Of a DNA stretch of 64,000 nucleotides, positions 35,161 to 48,200 are shown piece by piece. The translations under genes were made by a program, and so were the position numbers. Location: contig NC_051087.1 of NCBI RefSeq assembly GCF_901709675.1, positions 4,270,001 to 4,334,000 of the forward strand, given 5' to 3'. The notes beneath the pieces are model-generated. The model searched no databases and had not been told where the DNA came from. It saw nothing but the letters and a program-made list of their open reading frames with translations. Positions within the stretch are counted from its first letter, which is position 1. Every line of letters starts with the position of its first letter. This DNA is from Syngnathus acus (taxonomy: Eukaryota > Chordata > Actinopteri > Syngnathiformes > Syngnathidae).

Positions 35161-36965
35161 CTGAAAGGCAAAAATATTTCACATAAAAAAAAAAAAGCAA
35201 GCTAGTTATGATTACATTGCATCATTTGAAAAATAAAAAAAAATAAAAAAGCAAGACGTGGTTCCAATAATAAGATCAGAGATAAAGTCAACCCCTGTTT
35301 CACCTCACCACAGATTTTCACAAAAAATTATGGGAGTTTTTTTTTTTATTTACGCAATCACAGACGAGCAGAATGACGGGAAGCGACAAGTGAGCCGTAA
35401 TACGATGACTGCCATTGCCTTTGAAGGCTTGCCAAATTTGTGGTGAAGATGTCATCACCGGCCTGATGCCGAGTGCTTCAACATGTTGTTTATCCGAAGG
35501 CAGGAGGGCCACTGATGTTTTGTTTTTTTAAAAACATTAACAGTAAAACAAAATTCCAAGGTAGAGAGATTTCACAATTACTCATTAACCCACTTCCAGT
35601 TGTTTCCCTCATATCTTCTCTGGTAATAAAGAAGAAAAAAAACATATTTCCCTCATCCTGATGAAGGTGGATGGAGAGAGGCTTTGTCATCAGGAATGTC
35701 AGGAAGGAACAAGCCCGGGCAAGGAGAGAAATGTCATTACGCTCTCCCGGGCCACACCTAACCTTGATGTTTTGTTTAACTTAACACACAATGTGTAATT
35801 TCAGAACATGGACAAATATTAGGTGTGCAGCAATCAGGGGCAAAAGTTGTGCGTGTCTGGTAGCTACGGATAAAAAGATCAGGTCAGGGGTCATCTGTCT
35901 CCCACCTAAGTTCATTCTGTGCTCAGACATGAACAATCAGTGGAGGAGGCGGAGGAGGCAAAGGAGAAGAGGCGGCGGCCATGTTTTAGGCAGATCATGC
36001 CTCACAAAGTCCAGGAATTCCTCAGAAAAATGAACAAAAAAATAAGAACCTTAACGTGGCACCTCCTCCGCTTAACTTCCACTTCTTGGCTCAAGCTCAG
36101 CTTTGCAGCCTACTGGAGTGACAACTGCAAGGGTCCATCCAACGTTATGGATTTTTACAGTGTCCACACAGTGGATTTGATATACTAAGGAGGTCTTATC
36201 TGTAACCCTTGGACTGTCAAAATGTCATCAAAACATTTGTTTAAAACAAATCACTATTGTGTTTTGTCTCCATGGAGAGAAACTAAGCCTTTTCATTTCA
36301 AAACCATTACAAAAGGAGAATGAGAGGCACATTTAACATTTATGCTGTTTTTTATTTATTTATTTAATTGGTTGTCACGTGTTAAAACATAACCATTGCT
36401 GCTGATTTTTTAGGTAAATTTTCTTGTGTGGACACGCGTATCCTCAAGGCACACACACATGCACGCGCACACACGGGCGCGCACAAGTGGGTGTGTGCTG
36501 CTTACTTGATTAAATCAATAATACACTTTTAGAAAAAGAAGAAAATCTATCCCTGTAGAAAACAAGTGTCAACATATCTTAGATGCAAACATACATTTTG
36601 CTACAGAAGGTCGACTTGTTTCTTTTGACAGTTGTGTTTAATAACGATTAGGCCTGCCAGCCTGATAACAAAGAGACGTTCTCATTTTTTTCTTTTGAAT
36701 GATATCACAAACAATAAAGGACAAACTCTTTCATGTACACGGATGTAAGTTTTAGCATTGCAGCGCAAACTTTTTAAGAGTTTTAACGGGCAAAAATCGA
36801 CCTCGTCTCCTGATGAACAACACCTGCGTCGCAATTTATGATTTGTTTAGTAATTTGTTTGACTTAAAATGACTTTTTCATACAATATTAAGTGTATAAC
36901 GAGGGGGGGGGGGGGGTGGAGTGGATTAAAGAAAAGAAAGAAAAATACCAAAAACGCAGCCATAC
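35161..36965. other. myh9: Probable first intron of the myosin gene
   Basis: No coding exon is seen. The stretch lies between the ATG exon and the putative leader exon. It contains a GGA-rich patch near 35940-35975. Confidence 0.35.
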
Positions 36966-37240
36966 CAGCTTTTTGAGCCACAGGAGGTGGAGGAGGCACT
37001 GGAGGTGACAGCGGCTCGGCGTTTTTGTAGTGTCCGTGTTCAAGGCAACCAAAGTTGGGCTGGTGACGGATGTGGTTCCGCTCGTTTATCCTCTCGGCTC
37101 TCCTGCTTCGTGGAGGACCGACTCTCTGCCGCAACTCAGCTGCAACACTTTTATTTTTTTTTCCAGCAGGTGATTTGAAAGCGACGCCCTCTTTTTTTCC
37201 ACTTGTGCAACGTTGAGGAGCTGCTCGTAAAACTAGAATG
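36966..37240 (-). other. myh9: Putative 5' UTR exon of the myosin gene
   Basis: Upstream of the ATG exon (acceptor CAG just before 35160) there is a GC-richer block ending in a donor-like AGCTG/GTATGG at 36966/36965. Class II myosin genes usually start with a non-coding first exon separated by an intron. The left edge is set by the donor; the right edge is a guess. Confidence 0.35.
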
Positions 37241-37876
37241 TAGTGTCGCAACCTCTCAATAACACGTAGAAAGTTGTCTGTTTTGTTTTGTTAGTTTAAA
37301 AAAATATATCGACAAATAATATGAATATATTTTATGTGTTTGAAAGTGTCTCAAAAGTTATCAGGGGTCGTTTTGGCCAACTCGTTTTATTTTTTCGCAG
37401 GTGACATGAACGCCTTGGCCCGCATTAGGCTATACTTTGTAAAATCTGTCAGGAAAGAAGCAACTGTTCAAAAGCCGAGTTTTCCAAAACATATTAATAT
37501 CAAATATGCAGCAATTTGTAACTCGTGTCTCGAAATATATCGAGGATTTCTCAGCTACAGGCGAGTCACTTTTTCACTGCTACCACCTCCGCTTTAGGCA
37601 GTTGCGTTCAGGAACTGTTCGTAAAATCGCCTTACTTTTGATGCGCACAAAAACAGTCTGACTAGTTGGCCCAAATCATTGATGACAATCAACAAATTCA
37701 CAGTTATATTTCTATGTGAAATGTTTCAAATAAACAAATATACACGTATGTATGTCAGATGTTGACAACATAGATGTTAATAGCTTTTTACCAATTGCTT
37801 TGCGGACCGTATATGGCCCGCACGCTGCAGATTTCCTGCCCCTGAGCCAGGTAGGCGAGGCGAGGGGATGGGGGGA

Positions 37877-37893
37877 GGGGGGGGGGGGGGGGG
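37877..37893 (+). repeat. G homopolymer tract
   Basis: Near-continuous run of G within a longer G-rich segment that starts at about 37862. A similar but shorter run lies at about 36903-36916. Such tracts are prone to length error and could form G-quadruplexes. Confidence 0.8.
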
Positions 37894-39579
37894 TCGGAAT
37901 GCAGACTCGTCCTTACCTGCAACTAGAGCAGGGTACGTGCAACTATGTACACAAATAGGTTAGAGAGGAACACACACTCAAGAGGTTGACATAGCAAATT
38001 GTATCAAAATTAATAGCGTGTTTTGATTTGATCCAGCCGTGGGAAACTTTTGAGAGCCACATTTACACATCACTGACAATTATAGGGAAAAAAGTTCCTT
38101 GTCTCAATATTTTTGTTCTAATAGTTATGTGCAAATTAAAATGAGTTACTTTACTGATATTTCTTGTGTATAATAAGTAAATTAATCATTTTTTATTATA
38201 ATAAGTAAATTATACGTGTGGTTGTGAATCCCCCCCTTTATTTTTCTAATTGCCATAAGTGCATTTTAGCACCAAGTGTGAATAGCGACCTAAAAAGAAG
38301 ATGAAAATAAGGCATAGGGATTTTTGCTTGCACCTCGTATTCAGTACCTATGTCAAACCAGGTGAAGCGACTACCTTCACTCCACCAATCAGCTTTGGCC
38401 TTAATTCCTAAACCATATATGGCCAGACCTGCTTTAAAATAGAGAAGAGAGTAAGTAACAGAAGGTGGGGTCTATTGTTGTTCTTTTTTTTCTGCTGCTT
38501 CTCGGGTGCAAAATCTTTTCAAAGCATTTCATTAACTGCACCAGCCAAAGAAGGTGGAAGTAGAGCGCATAGACGGAGTTGGTGGCGTGTTGCAACACGA
38601 CAGGAAGACGCCAAACATATTTCTATGCACATACTGTATGTGTGTGCATAATAGCTGACAGGCACTGTTTTAAGTACTATTTAACTTTGCGTTAAAGTGG
38701 TAGGGGAAAGTAAAGTCATAGTTTTCTTTGGAATATGTTCTATGACATAATAAAAAAGAGTGAATTTTGCAGCTTAATTCATATTTCCAGAATACAACAG
38801 TGTTTAAACTGGACTTGAACTTTGAATTGAAAATTTAACTTGACCTCCTCTTTATGAATTTGTAAAACTCCCAGTTTAATTGAATAATTTTGTTTAATTG
38901 AAGGAGGTAGTCAAAATTAAATGCGGGTGCCATTTGCAAGCCGAAGCGTCAGATGGAGTGTGTCAGCCATCATCCTGTTAGTACATTTCACGCAGCCGCA
39001 GGGCAACAGTTTTCTTGTTGTTGCGCCACTTCGCATAGCATTTCCTGTTTTGCGGCACAGTGGCATGTGGATGCAGTGTTACAAGACGAAAATGATGCAG
39101 ACAATCTGGGTTTGTATAGCGCATTAAAGCAGATGGAGCAATGCAATGCCGCACACCTACAAAAGAAAAGTAATATAATCAGTGTTATGCAATCTTCCAT
39201 TATGCATGTACAGTCATGTCCTGCAGGTCACCTTCAAGTTCCTTGAATATTACAGTCTCCTAAGATAGAAGCAGTTGGCAAATATCAACTCCATCCTCAG
39301 AGAAAAAAAAAAAAAAAGCTTCTTCCCTCTTACCATCAAGAACTTCAACAATTGGTTTACACCGTGGTAAATTTATACCAAAGTGACGTTTTTCTGCAGT
39401 GATTTACTGTTGTTTTGAAAAGTGCCCCCTCTTGTGGACAAGGGAGACAGTACAATGCGTTTAGTTTAGAATGGCAGCTATAAGTATGCGTGGACGCCAA
39501 CAAATGGTTTTTAAAAAACCCGGTTCTCTGGGTAAACGTTATTATAACTTTATATTAGCCTACATACACAATTATTGTT

Positions 39580-39607
39580 TAAATAAATAAATAAATAAAT
39601 AAATAAA
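39580..39607 (+). repeat. (AAAT)n microsatellite
   Basis: About seven AAAT tetranucleotides in tandem. Confidence 0.9.
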
Positions 39608-42227
39608 AGCAATACAATAAACATGAATGCGTTTTTTTTAACCTGGTAGATAAATAGAAAATAGGGGAAATATTAAAATGGCGTTACATGCCTGAAAATA
39701 AAATGTGTACAATTTAATTTTAAAAATGAACTACTGTCATAACACAGAATTCATAATTGCATTGTCAAAAAGTTTTTAAATGTGAAGGCTAGAATAAAAG
39801 AAAACCCTACAACAAATCAGATTTTTATGTTTTTATTTATTTATTTGATTTTTTGGTGTTTTATTGTTTTTCTCGTCAAAAGAATCCTGAGGTATTCACA
39901 ATATAATGGCATTTATTCTTTTTTGAAATGAGACCAGGGATATGGGGGAGGCAAAATACAGCAAGAAAATAAAAACAATGAGGGGCAGTAAAGCTGTGAG
40001 ACTTGATACATGCATCATTGTGGTGCCAATAAAAAAAATAAAAATAAATAAAAGAGTGAGGGGGGGGGGGGGACTCTTGTCTTTACAGTGCAAGCTGGTA
40101 AAGTCAAACTAAAGCCAAACATAAATTAAATCAGAATTTCAAACACTTGGCATAAGAAGGGAATAGCCATTAAAATAAAATGGGGAATTGGACAAAATTC
40201 CAAATATGGTGACAATTTGTTTGTTGGGGTACATAGTAAATAAAACATAATCAAATGGAGGAGTCTAATGTTTGTATTTCGGGACATTTCGGTATATTAT
40301 TATAATAATGATATAATTTTTACTGCTCATTTCTCAAGTCAAGTTTGAAATAAAAAAAGATAAAAATCAAGACACACATCAATAATAAATATATATGAGT
40401 GAAGAAAATAAATTGTTGAATGTTGCTCTTGCCGTGTCACAGATAAATAAAAAAAAAATGGTTGTGACACTTTAAAAAAATAAGGGTGACAATTTGCAAT
40501 GCAAGACACAAAAAATAACAATACTTATAATAAAAACCCATTACAAGTGCAACATCAGTCATGACAGCTTTTGGAAAACAAAAGAAAAGCTCTCGTATTT
40601 GACCAATCGGTTCACTTACTACAGCATCAAACCAGGAATACAAAAATAATCAATCAAACACAACAATAACTCAAAAAGCAGGGCAAGAGTGTGTTTGTGG
40701 AAGCGGGAAGAAAGCAACAGCACACAATTTATAACCCATATTGGGGCAATGAGTCATAAAGTCACCAAAATATCTGCTCAATCCGCAACAATAAATCTTA
40801 ACAATACTATTAGAGTTGAGTTTAAGTGTCGGCTACAATCAAGCGGACATCAGTTACAGCTAGAGACCAACATCCAATGAAACCTCCAAAGTTGAATCGA
40901 TGCTGTGATGCTTGTTGACCTTAAAGTTGTTCCAAATTTAAAAATAAAATCCTCTTATAGGAACTAATGTCAAATAAAACTGTACAGGTTATGCATTAAA
41001 TAACATTTTAACATCCTTAATGGTCATAAAAGTGTTAAAAACAAGTTAACCGCTGTACAATAAAACTAAAGCAAAAATACTCATACCATAAAACTTGTGT
41101 ACGTCATTGATAATAATTATTGCTGTAATTGTACTGAGCAGAATAAATTCAATTTCTGGATATAGGGTTAGAAGCATGCACACTTCTTCAACTTTGGAGG
41201 TTCCACCGTGCATTTATGATCTATTTGTTCAATTTGGTGTCATTTTTGCCCTGAATAGTATCCATAAACTCATAATAAAATAATCTTAAAACCATAAATC
41301 ATCTGAACCGTGACATAACAATGATCATAAAAAAGCAAAACAAAATTATAATAATCATCACCATCAATACAGACTTTTGGTAGACACGCATACAGCTAGG
41401 TGAAAATAAGAAAATAAAAGGGAGCTTAAAGTGGGATTGAGAGCTTGACGCGAGAGCTTCGCAAAAATAATACAACATTCCTGGCAAAAAAACAACAACA
41501 ACAAATAAGTCATGTGCATCTCCAACTCCTAAACAATAACGGAAGAACCAGCTCTGACAATGGCGTGCATTTGCGAGACTTGGCGGCAGGGGGAGGAACC
41601 TTTTTACAATGATGTAGTGAATAAACACATTTTTACATATTATCAGGGTGAAATTACAAGTCCTGTTGATATTTTTTACAATTGCATGAAAGGCCAGCCA
41701 GATCATATACTTGCATGATCCCCTTTTAAATGTTTAAATTTGCCCACATCTTTTTTTCGTAGGGACAGTGTGGAACGGATTAATGGCAACTCCATTCATT
41801 TCAATGGCAAAGGAGGATTTGAGCGAGTGTTTCAAATATGAATGTGGTGATGGGATGAATCAAATTCCAACATGCAACTTATGTGTATTATTTATGCAAG
41901 TGTATGGAACTTCTTTGTGAGCAAACTTAAGATTTTATCAAGGGATCGAATCCATATCTCCCCAACTGCATATAGCCGGTCTGTAGGTTCCCCACCCCTG
42001 CTTTACAGCATTGAGCCAACTCCACAGAAAGCGAGAAAAAAAAAAAAGCAAAATCCCTACCCACCCTGATACAATCCTTAAATGTGTAGTCTGCTCATTA
42101 AAACTCGGAGGGAGGGAGTCTCTTTACAATGTACCGCTCGTAGCAAGCCGACATGGTTTAGCATGACTGCATAGTGACGATGATATTTGGTTTACTTACA
42201 GATGGGATTTAAAACACATAAATACAG

Positions 42228-42283
42228 AGACAGAGAGAGAGGGAGGGAAGAGAGAGAGAGTGAGAGCGAGAAAGAGAGAGAAA
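42228..42283 (+). repeat. GA-rich low-complexity tract
   Basis: Imperfect AG/GGAG repeat, purine-only for most of its length. Confidence 0.85.
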
Positions 42284-43864
42284 GCTGCTGGACGCCAAGG
42301 CACAGCTCAGGTAGGCGCTAGCAGCTAGCTTCACCGTTTATATACACAGCCGGCGAGCTAATATACACATCAAGCCAGGGTGGGATCACTTTAAATATTT
42401 GGTGTCTCTACAACAGAGTTGGAGGAGCTTTCCTAGATTTTCCAAAGTTCTCCAGGAGTCCTACTAGATCAGATGGGTCTGTACTGGGCCCACTCCTGTT
42501 CTACAATCCAAGTAGCATGTAGAGCATGTGTCGGTACACATCAGCTTATAAACAAAAACAAATTCGACAGTGGGAGACTGGGGACACACACACACACATC
42601 CGGTCATTCATGACTGGATGCCAAGCACCGGAATGATTCTTTTTGTACATGTCAGCTCTGTGGATGTAAACCGTGGCTTTAAAGTCAAGTCGATATTCTG
42701 CAGAGTCGACAAAAGGGCCGAGCCGAACGACACCGCTGGATCACATCGTGTCATTGCATCGATGGCCTTTTGCTTCACTCAACTTTTCCCCGTGTCGTTC
42801 TGCTCGACCCCCTCGTCGTGTGATACTGTATAATGTGCCAGTCTCCCTCTGTACAGTAAAACAGAGCACACAAAAGGGGCGGGGGGGATTGGGGGCTGCT
42901 ACACCACAGCACCCCCTATAGCCACTCAAACACACAATTATATTATTTGTATATAAATAGATATATATGTATAATAGCTGAGAGCAATTCATAACAGGTG
43001 ACAATGTTGGGTTGTGGACACCTTTGGTGTGCAGTTGTCAAGCTCGCAGTGGATGGACATGACCGAAAGCATCTGGACAGACAGACAGACAGATAGATAG
43101 CCACCCTCTTAATCTGCCTATGGTGTAATGACTTGTATTAGTTGTGTGATGTGTGAAGTGTGGTTACGTGGTGTCATGGATTAGTACTTTACTCTCACTT
43201 GGTTTTCGCCTTCCTCAAAACGTGCTCTTCTAATCGGTATTTGGTAAAAACAACGTGCGGTCTTTTGCATTGGACTTCACGTATTTGGCAAAAACAGTAT
43301 TTTGTCCTTTGGGGGAAAAAGAAGCGACGGCAGCGTCTAAAGCAATTAACACAATTAAAATACAAAATGGAAAAAAAAATTGTAGCAGCAGTAAATAAAT
43401 ATGTTGAAACGGAACAATACAAATCAACTAGCTCGCTGGCTAATTCAAGAAAAATAAAAAGTTGGCGGAACGCCATGAAAGCTTTGTACAATGGCGGATA
43501 TCTTCTCGTCAGTCCCTCTTTCTTTTAAGCACATACTTCAGTTCCTTTTGTCTACTTGAACTTTCCTCAACAACTTTACCTCTCCTTCCATTTCCGGTCA
43601 TCTCTACTGCCATCATCTCATCTCTCGCTGGCTTTCTGACACTTCCTGGCTCGTTCAGTACCACTCATCACTTCTGCATCTCTCTGTGATTTGCTTTGGT
43701 GCCTAGTCAGTCAAGTCTTCACTATACTAATTCAACTAGGCTTAATTGTGGAAAAACATTCACGTTTCCACTATTGATGCTAAATAATTCTCATGAGAAT
43801 TTAGTAGGATATCACACTTAGTTTATGCATGAAAATAAGTCATCAATTTGGGGGTTAGAGCAAA

Positions 43865-43893
43865 ATAAGTTTAAAAAAAAAAAAAAAAAAAAA
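43865..43893 (+). repeat. A homopolymer tract
   Basis: Run of about 20 A residues with an AAGTTT lead, in an AT-rich segment. Confidence 0.8.
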
Positions 43894-45273
43894 TTGTGTT
43901 TAAAATATGACTAATTATCAGTTATTAATTATAAGGCTTTAAATCTAAACGCTTGAACGATAAAATGAATGCTCTCTGTATGACAACATGTTTTAGATAT
44001 ATTGGGCTACAATTATTTTTATTTTAAAGACATTTACAACAACATAGTGATTAAACTATGGTTTGATAATAATAAAAAAAAAACTTAGCTGTGATTTAGT
44101 GTTTTCATATCCACAAAAAAGTGGCCAATTATCTTATGGCCTGTATATTCGTGAGAGAAAAGTAGCACTATTTGAATTCTTGAACATACGCCTCTTCGTT
44201 TGAACAATAAAGTAAATGTTGTTAGCGCACCCGAAGGTGTCTCCTCATAACCGCAATCACCTTTGGTCTGGAAAACACTAAACAGCAGAGGCAGACAGAG
44301 AGGACGAGGTAGATAAGCAAAGTGGAGTCGGCAAGATGGTGACGACACCTATCCACCTCCTTTTCTATTTCTTTGTACAAGTCCAACGTCTGCGTCTCCT
44401 CACGGAAAAAGCAATTGCCACCAGTATGACTTTTCCAAGCCACCAGTTTCCTTCCATCTCCTCTCCATTAAAGACCAACAACTAAAAAAGGTTAGAACAC
44501 GACACAAATTTTCTTTCCCAGAGTTTTCGCTTCCAATTGTGTAGCCGATACAAAGATTGGCGCTCGTTGACTCGAAAACTGATTGGTATTAGAAATGATG
44601 ATCTGTGTGTGTTGGACTAAAATACCTAATTAGGGTGTATAGTGTGTCAAGTAGATTTGATTTCAGTAGTTCAACTGAAAAAACAAAAGATTGAGTCATT
44701 AAACACCAAATCAAGTACCAAATCGGTTCGTTCCAATATTAAGAAATATTCGATTGTTTGTAAAATTCAGTTTTTCTATCAACTGTACAGTAGGATGTAA
44801 TAATCCAAATTGCGTATAAAAACAATAAAAATCTCATGTATAGTGAATCCATACACGAGTATAAGTCTTTTTTAATTGAACTAGTGAAATAAATGCAGTT
44901 TCCTCCAGTGTTCAAATTTATTGCGACTACGCGTGATTGTGTTCATATGCGGATACTCGACAGTAGCTAAGCCGCAACTAAAAAAGTGACAACACGTTTA
45001 CGAGTGCGATGATAACAATGGTAGCTGCGCACGAATGAAGCTAACTAACTACAGCGCGCCTCCCTCCCATGTCTGCCTGTCCAGATTGAACATGCAATCC
45101 AATCCATCAAATCCACCATCACAAAAAGATCCGCCGCCGTCGTCGTCGTTTTGCTCGTTGAGGGCTTCTCCGGTGAACAGAGTCTAAGGCTAGGCTTAGC
45201 GTCTTGAGGCTGAGGCTAGACTACATTTGAGAGGACAGCTGAGATAACAGCGGGGCGAAAGGGGCTCTGCCGG

Positions 45274-48200
45274 CTACCTGCTAAAGAGCGAGCAGTGGAG
45301 CTGGTGCTGATGGCTGTAACACTGACTGCTGCGTGGAGACTCGGTGCGATCCATCACCGTCTGGAACCAACCGGCCACGTCCACCTCCAGCACCTCGTAA
45401 CGTCGGATGAAGCTGTGCTCCTACAAAGAGGTCAACAAGATTGATTAGGCCATTGTGCCATTTGCTGTCGCCAAAAATGGAGATCATTCAAGTCTTACCA
45501 GCAACTGGTGGTATTTTGGCCGTTTTCTGTGATCCTTAGTGAGGCTGTGGAAAAGCAACAAGAATTCCTGTCAATATTTTGTATGGAGTTTAGGAGTGTT
45601 TATTTTGGGTTTGCGCAGCTCACCAATCTTTGACAAAGGACTGGAAGTCGAGGGAGAATCCCATACTGAGAGGCAGCAGAGGGGGGTCTTCCTGCAGCAC
45701 TTTGGTCAGGACCTCAAAGTCTGTCTTGCAGTTCTTGTAAGGAAACTGTCCGGTAGCCAACTCCACCTAAAGCCGTATCGACAGTCAGCGAGTCATTTCA
45801 CAATCAGGTGCATGACTTTCATTTTTCTAAAGTTCCATCTGTGACAAGCTGTTTTCACAAGTAGGTACACATTTAACTCAGTTGTTAAATAAAAAAAAAA
45901 AAAAAAAAGAAGCTACAGCAAATCTAGATGAAAGTGCAACTTGAGGAATTTTGTTCTATTAAAGATGAGGGTAAAAAATGATCCGTCAGGATGACTTGAG
46001 AGTCTGACCAGAGAGATGCCAAGGCTCCACACGTCCGCTCGGATATCGTAGTCGGGTTTGGTGGGATCGGGAGGGTCTATTCTCTCGGGCTGCAAGGATA
46101 AATACAAACATTAATCAAAGTGTCTGAACAAACTTTTTGCTGGATAGTTTCATAAAGTTAAAAGGTGATTTCTGACCACTTACCGCCATGTACGCAGCAC
46201 AGCCAGCGCTGCGGGTCTTTGCCTTCGAGTCGACGAGGCGTCCGCTGATGCCAAAGTCGCAGAGTTTGATCTGACCTTTTGCGTCCAGGAGGATGTTGGA
46301 GGGTTTAACGTCACGGTGGATGACGCCATGTTTCTCTTTCAAATACAGCAAAGCTTTGACTATCTGGAGCACAAACACAAAGGGGTGATGAAATCGCAAA
46401 ATGAAGGCAGCAATATATTTTCTTGCATCTATTGAATATTTGACTTGAGTAATCGGATAAGAAGTGATTTTGCATTATTAAACAGCCAATGATTTTTGTA
46501 ACGCAGTTACTGGAGTTACTAAAATAATTGCTGCCCAACTGAGATGGCTCACTTACCGCAACAGTCATCTTTCCTAAGATTTGTTCTGGGATGGGGCCTT
46601 GGATTCTCTTCTTGAGCTTCTCAGCACACGTTCCCATCAGCTCCATGGCAATAAATACATCGGTCTGGAAGGACAAGCCCGTATGAAATTGTATTAATGT
46701 CGTTGATGTTTTATTACTTTTTTTACTTTATACTTTTAACCTGCATTATAACAAACCAAATTATTTTTTTGCAAGTTCCACTGTAAAGTATTTAGAGGAC
46801 ACCCACATTGGTAACTATGGCACCGTAGCACTGAATGATATAAGGGCAGTCGTGACTTTTCAGCACCACGTCCAGGTCCATCAGGATCCTCTTGTTCTCG
46901 TCCTTGTTTCCTGTTCGGCGCATTTGCTAAAGACACACACACACATTTGGATTTAATAATAGAAAGATGACAATTCAACAGAACTATCATAGTATAGAAG
47001 AGAGGCAATTAATATTCTAAAAAGGCCATTTCAGAAATCTGCTGTTGAGAGATGATCCAATGCTAAAAAAGGCAGTTGGGGGGGGGCAGGTAGAAATACA
47101 GCGAGGTCTTACTTTAACTGCAATGACGTGACCAGTCTTCTTGAATCGCACTTTAAAGACCTGCCCACAGGTCCCGCTGCCGATCTCGCCCTCATTGATC
47201 AAATCCGTCACCTCAGCCGGATACCTCTGGAGAATGACAGATGCGAACCAGCATTGAATTTAATGTATTGTTGAACCAGGATCAAGTCATCTCACCTGTC
47301 CATCAATTTTTAGATAACCCGTTTGTTTCATGATTTCTTGCAATTTCTGGTCAATCTCTGCACTGTGGGAACAAAAACAAAAATAAATTCCACATTAATG
47401 CAACGTAAGATTTGAAAGTGTCGATGCATCGTGCGATGATGCAAGTTGGGCCCGACCAATGTTAGCAGTTGCAAAAAAATGGCAAGATAAAATCTTCCGA
47501 TTTTTCCCCAATTGTTTTTGTTTTCTTATCGGCTTACACAATACAACATTAAGACAGCGATAATGAGATTCAAATCATCCAGGGGAGAAAAAAAAAACTG
47601 GTTATCGGAATTTAATACTGCCAAATGTAGAAAAAAAAATCCGTATCGGTCGGGCCCTAGTCAAGAGTGTACATTTTCGATCTCACATACTTCTCTAGAC
47701 TCTTTTGTAAGCCATACTGTGGGGTGGGGAGGGTGAGCATGTGTCTGGGGCGACAAGGGTGGTGGTGCTGAGGCGAACTCTCTGAAGATGATGAGCGGCT
47801 TCCTGCATCGTTGGCTAGAGGCAGCTGAAGGGCTGGTGCGGGAGAGAAATCATCACTAATAGTGAGTGCATTGCATACCACAGGCCTGCATGTCAAACCA
47901 CTGAAAAACCTTTGTTAGCGATTCCAAGCCGCCATTGTGCCTCATTCCACAGGTGAGAATATAAATATTATACAGAAATACACCTTCTGTCGCGGGACCC
48001 AAGATCACGGTCTCGTTATTCGGTAGATTTTCATGGGGGGGAGTTAATAATAATTTGTTCAAAAACGCCCGTTTATTTTTAGTGTGATTTTACTGGCGAG
48101 CATTAGATGGCAGCACAGTTTGAGATGCTGTAAATGTGAAACAATCAGAATAAAACAGGAACTGTTTCAGTTTCAGCCCAGCCATGTTTTTGTAGAAAAT

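Larger units (their letters stand above)
37251..39890. other. Intergenic stretch, nothing recognised
   Basis: AT-rich DNA between the myosin 5' end and the probable end of the map2k7 transcript. Only short unrelated frames occur. A G-homopolymer lies near 37877-37893 and an (AAAT)n tract at 39580-39607. Confidence 0.45.
39891..45273 (-). other. map2k7: Possible long 3' UTR of map2k7
   Basis: More than 5 kb of AT-rich DNA directly 3' of the map2k7 stop, with no convincing exon. A minus-strand AATAAA at 39912-39917 is one possible far end, and many other hexamers occur. A GA-rich tract lies at about 42228-42283 and (ACAG)n/(ATAG)n at 43077-43100. Whether this is 3' UTR or intergenic DNA needs transcript data. 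Confidence 0.3.

Noticed and set aside
43160-43528. Plus-strand frame of 122 codons between myosin and map2k7
   Set aside because: Low-complexity AT-rich composition, no homology, no conserved neighbours and an overlapping frame of similar length on the other strand.
44222-44443. Minus-strand frame with a hydrophobic stretch (STLLIYLVLSVCLCCLVF), like a small membrane protein
   Set aside because: The frame opens with GTG and has no in-frame ATG before the stop codon upstream. I could not find a convincing first exon. It remains possible but unsupported.
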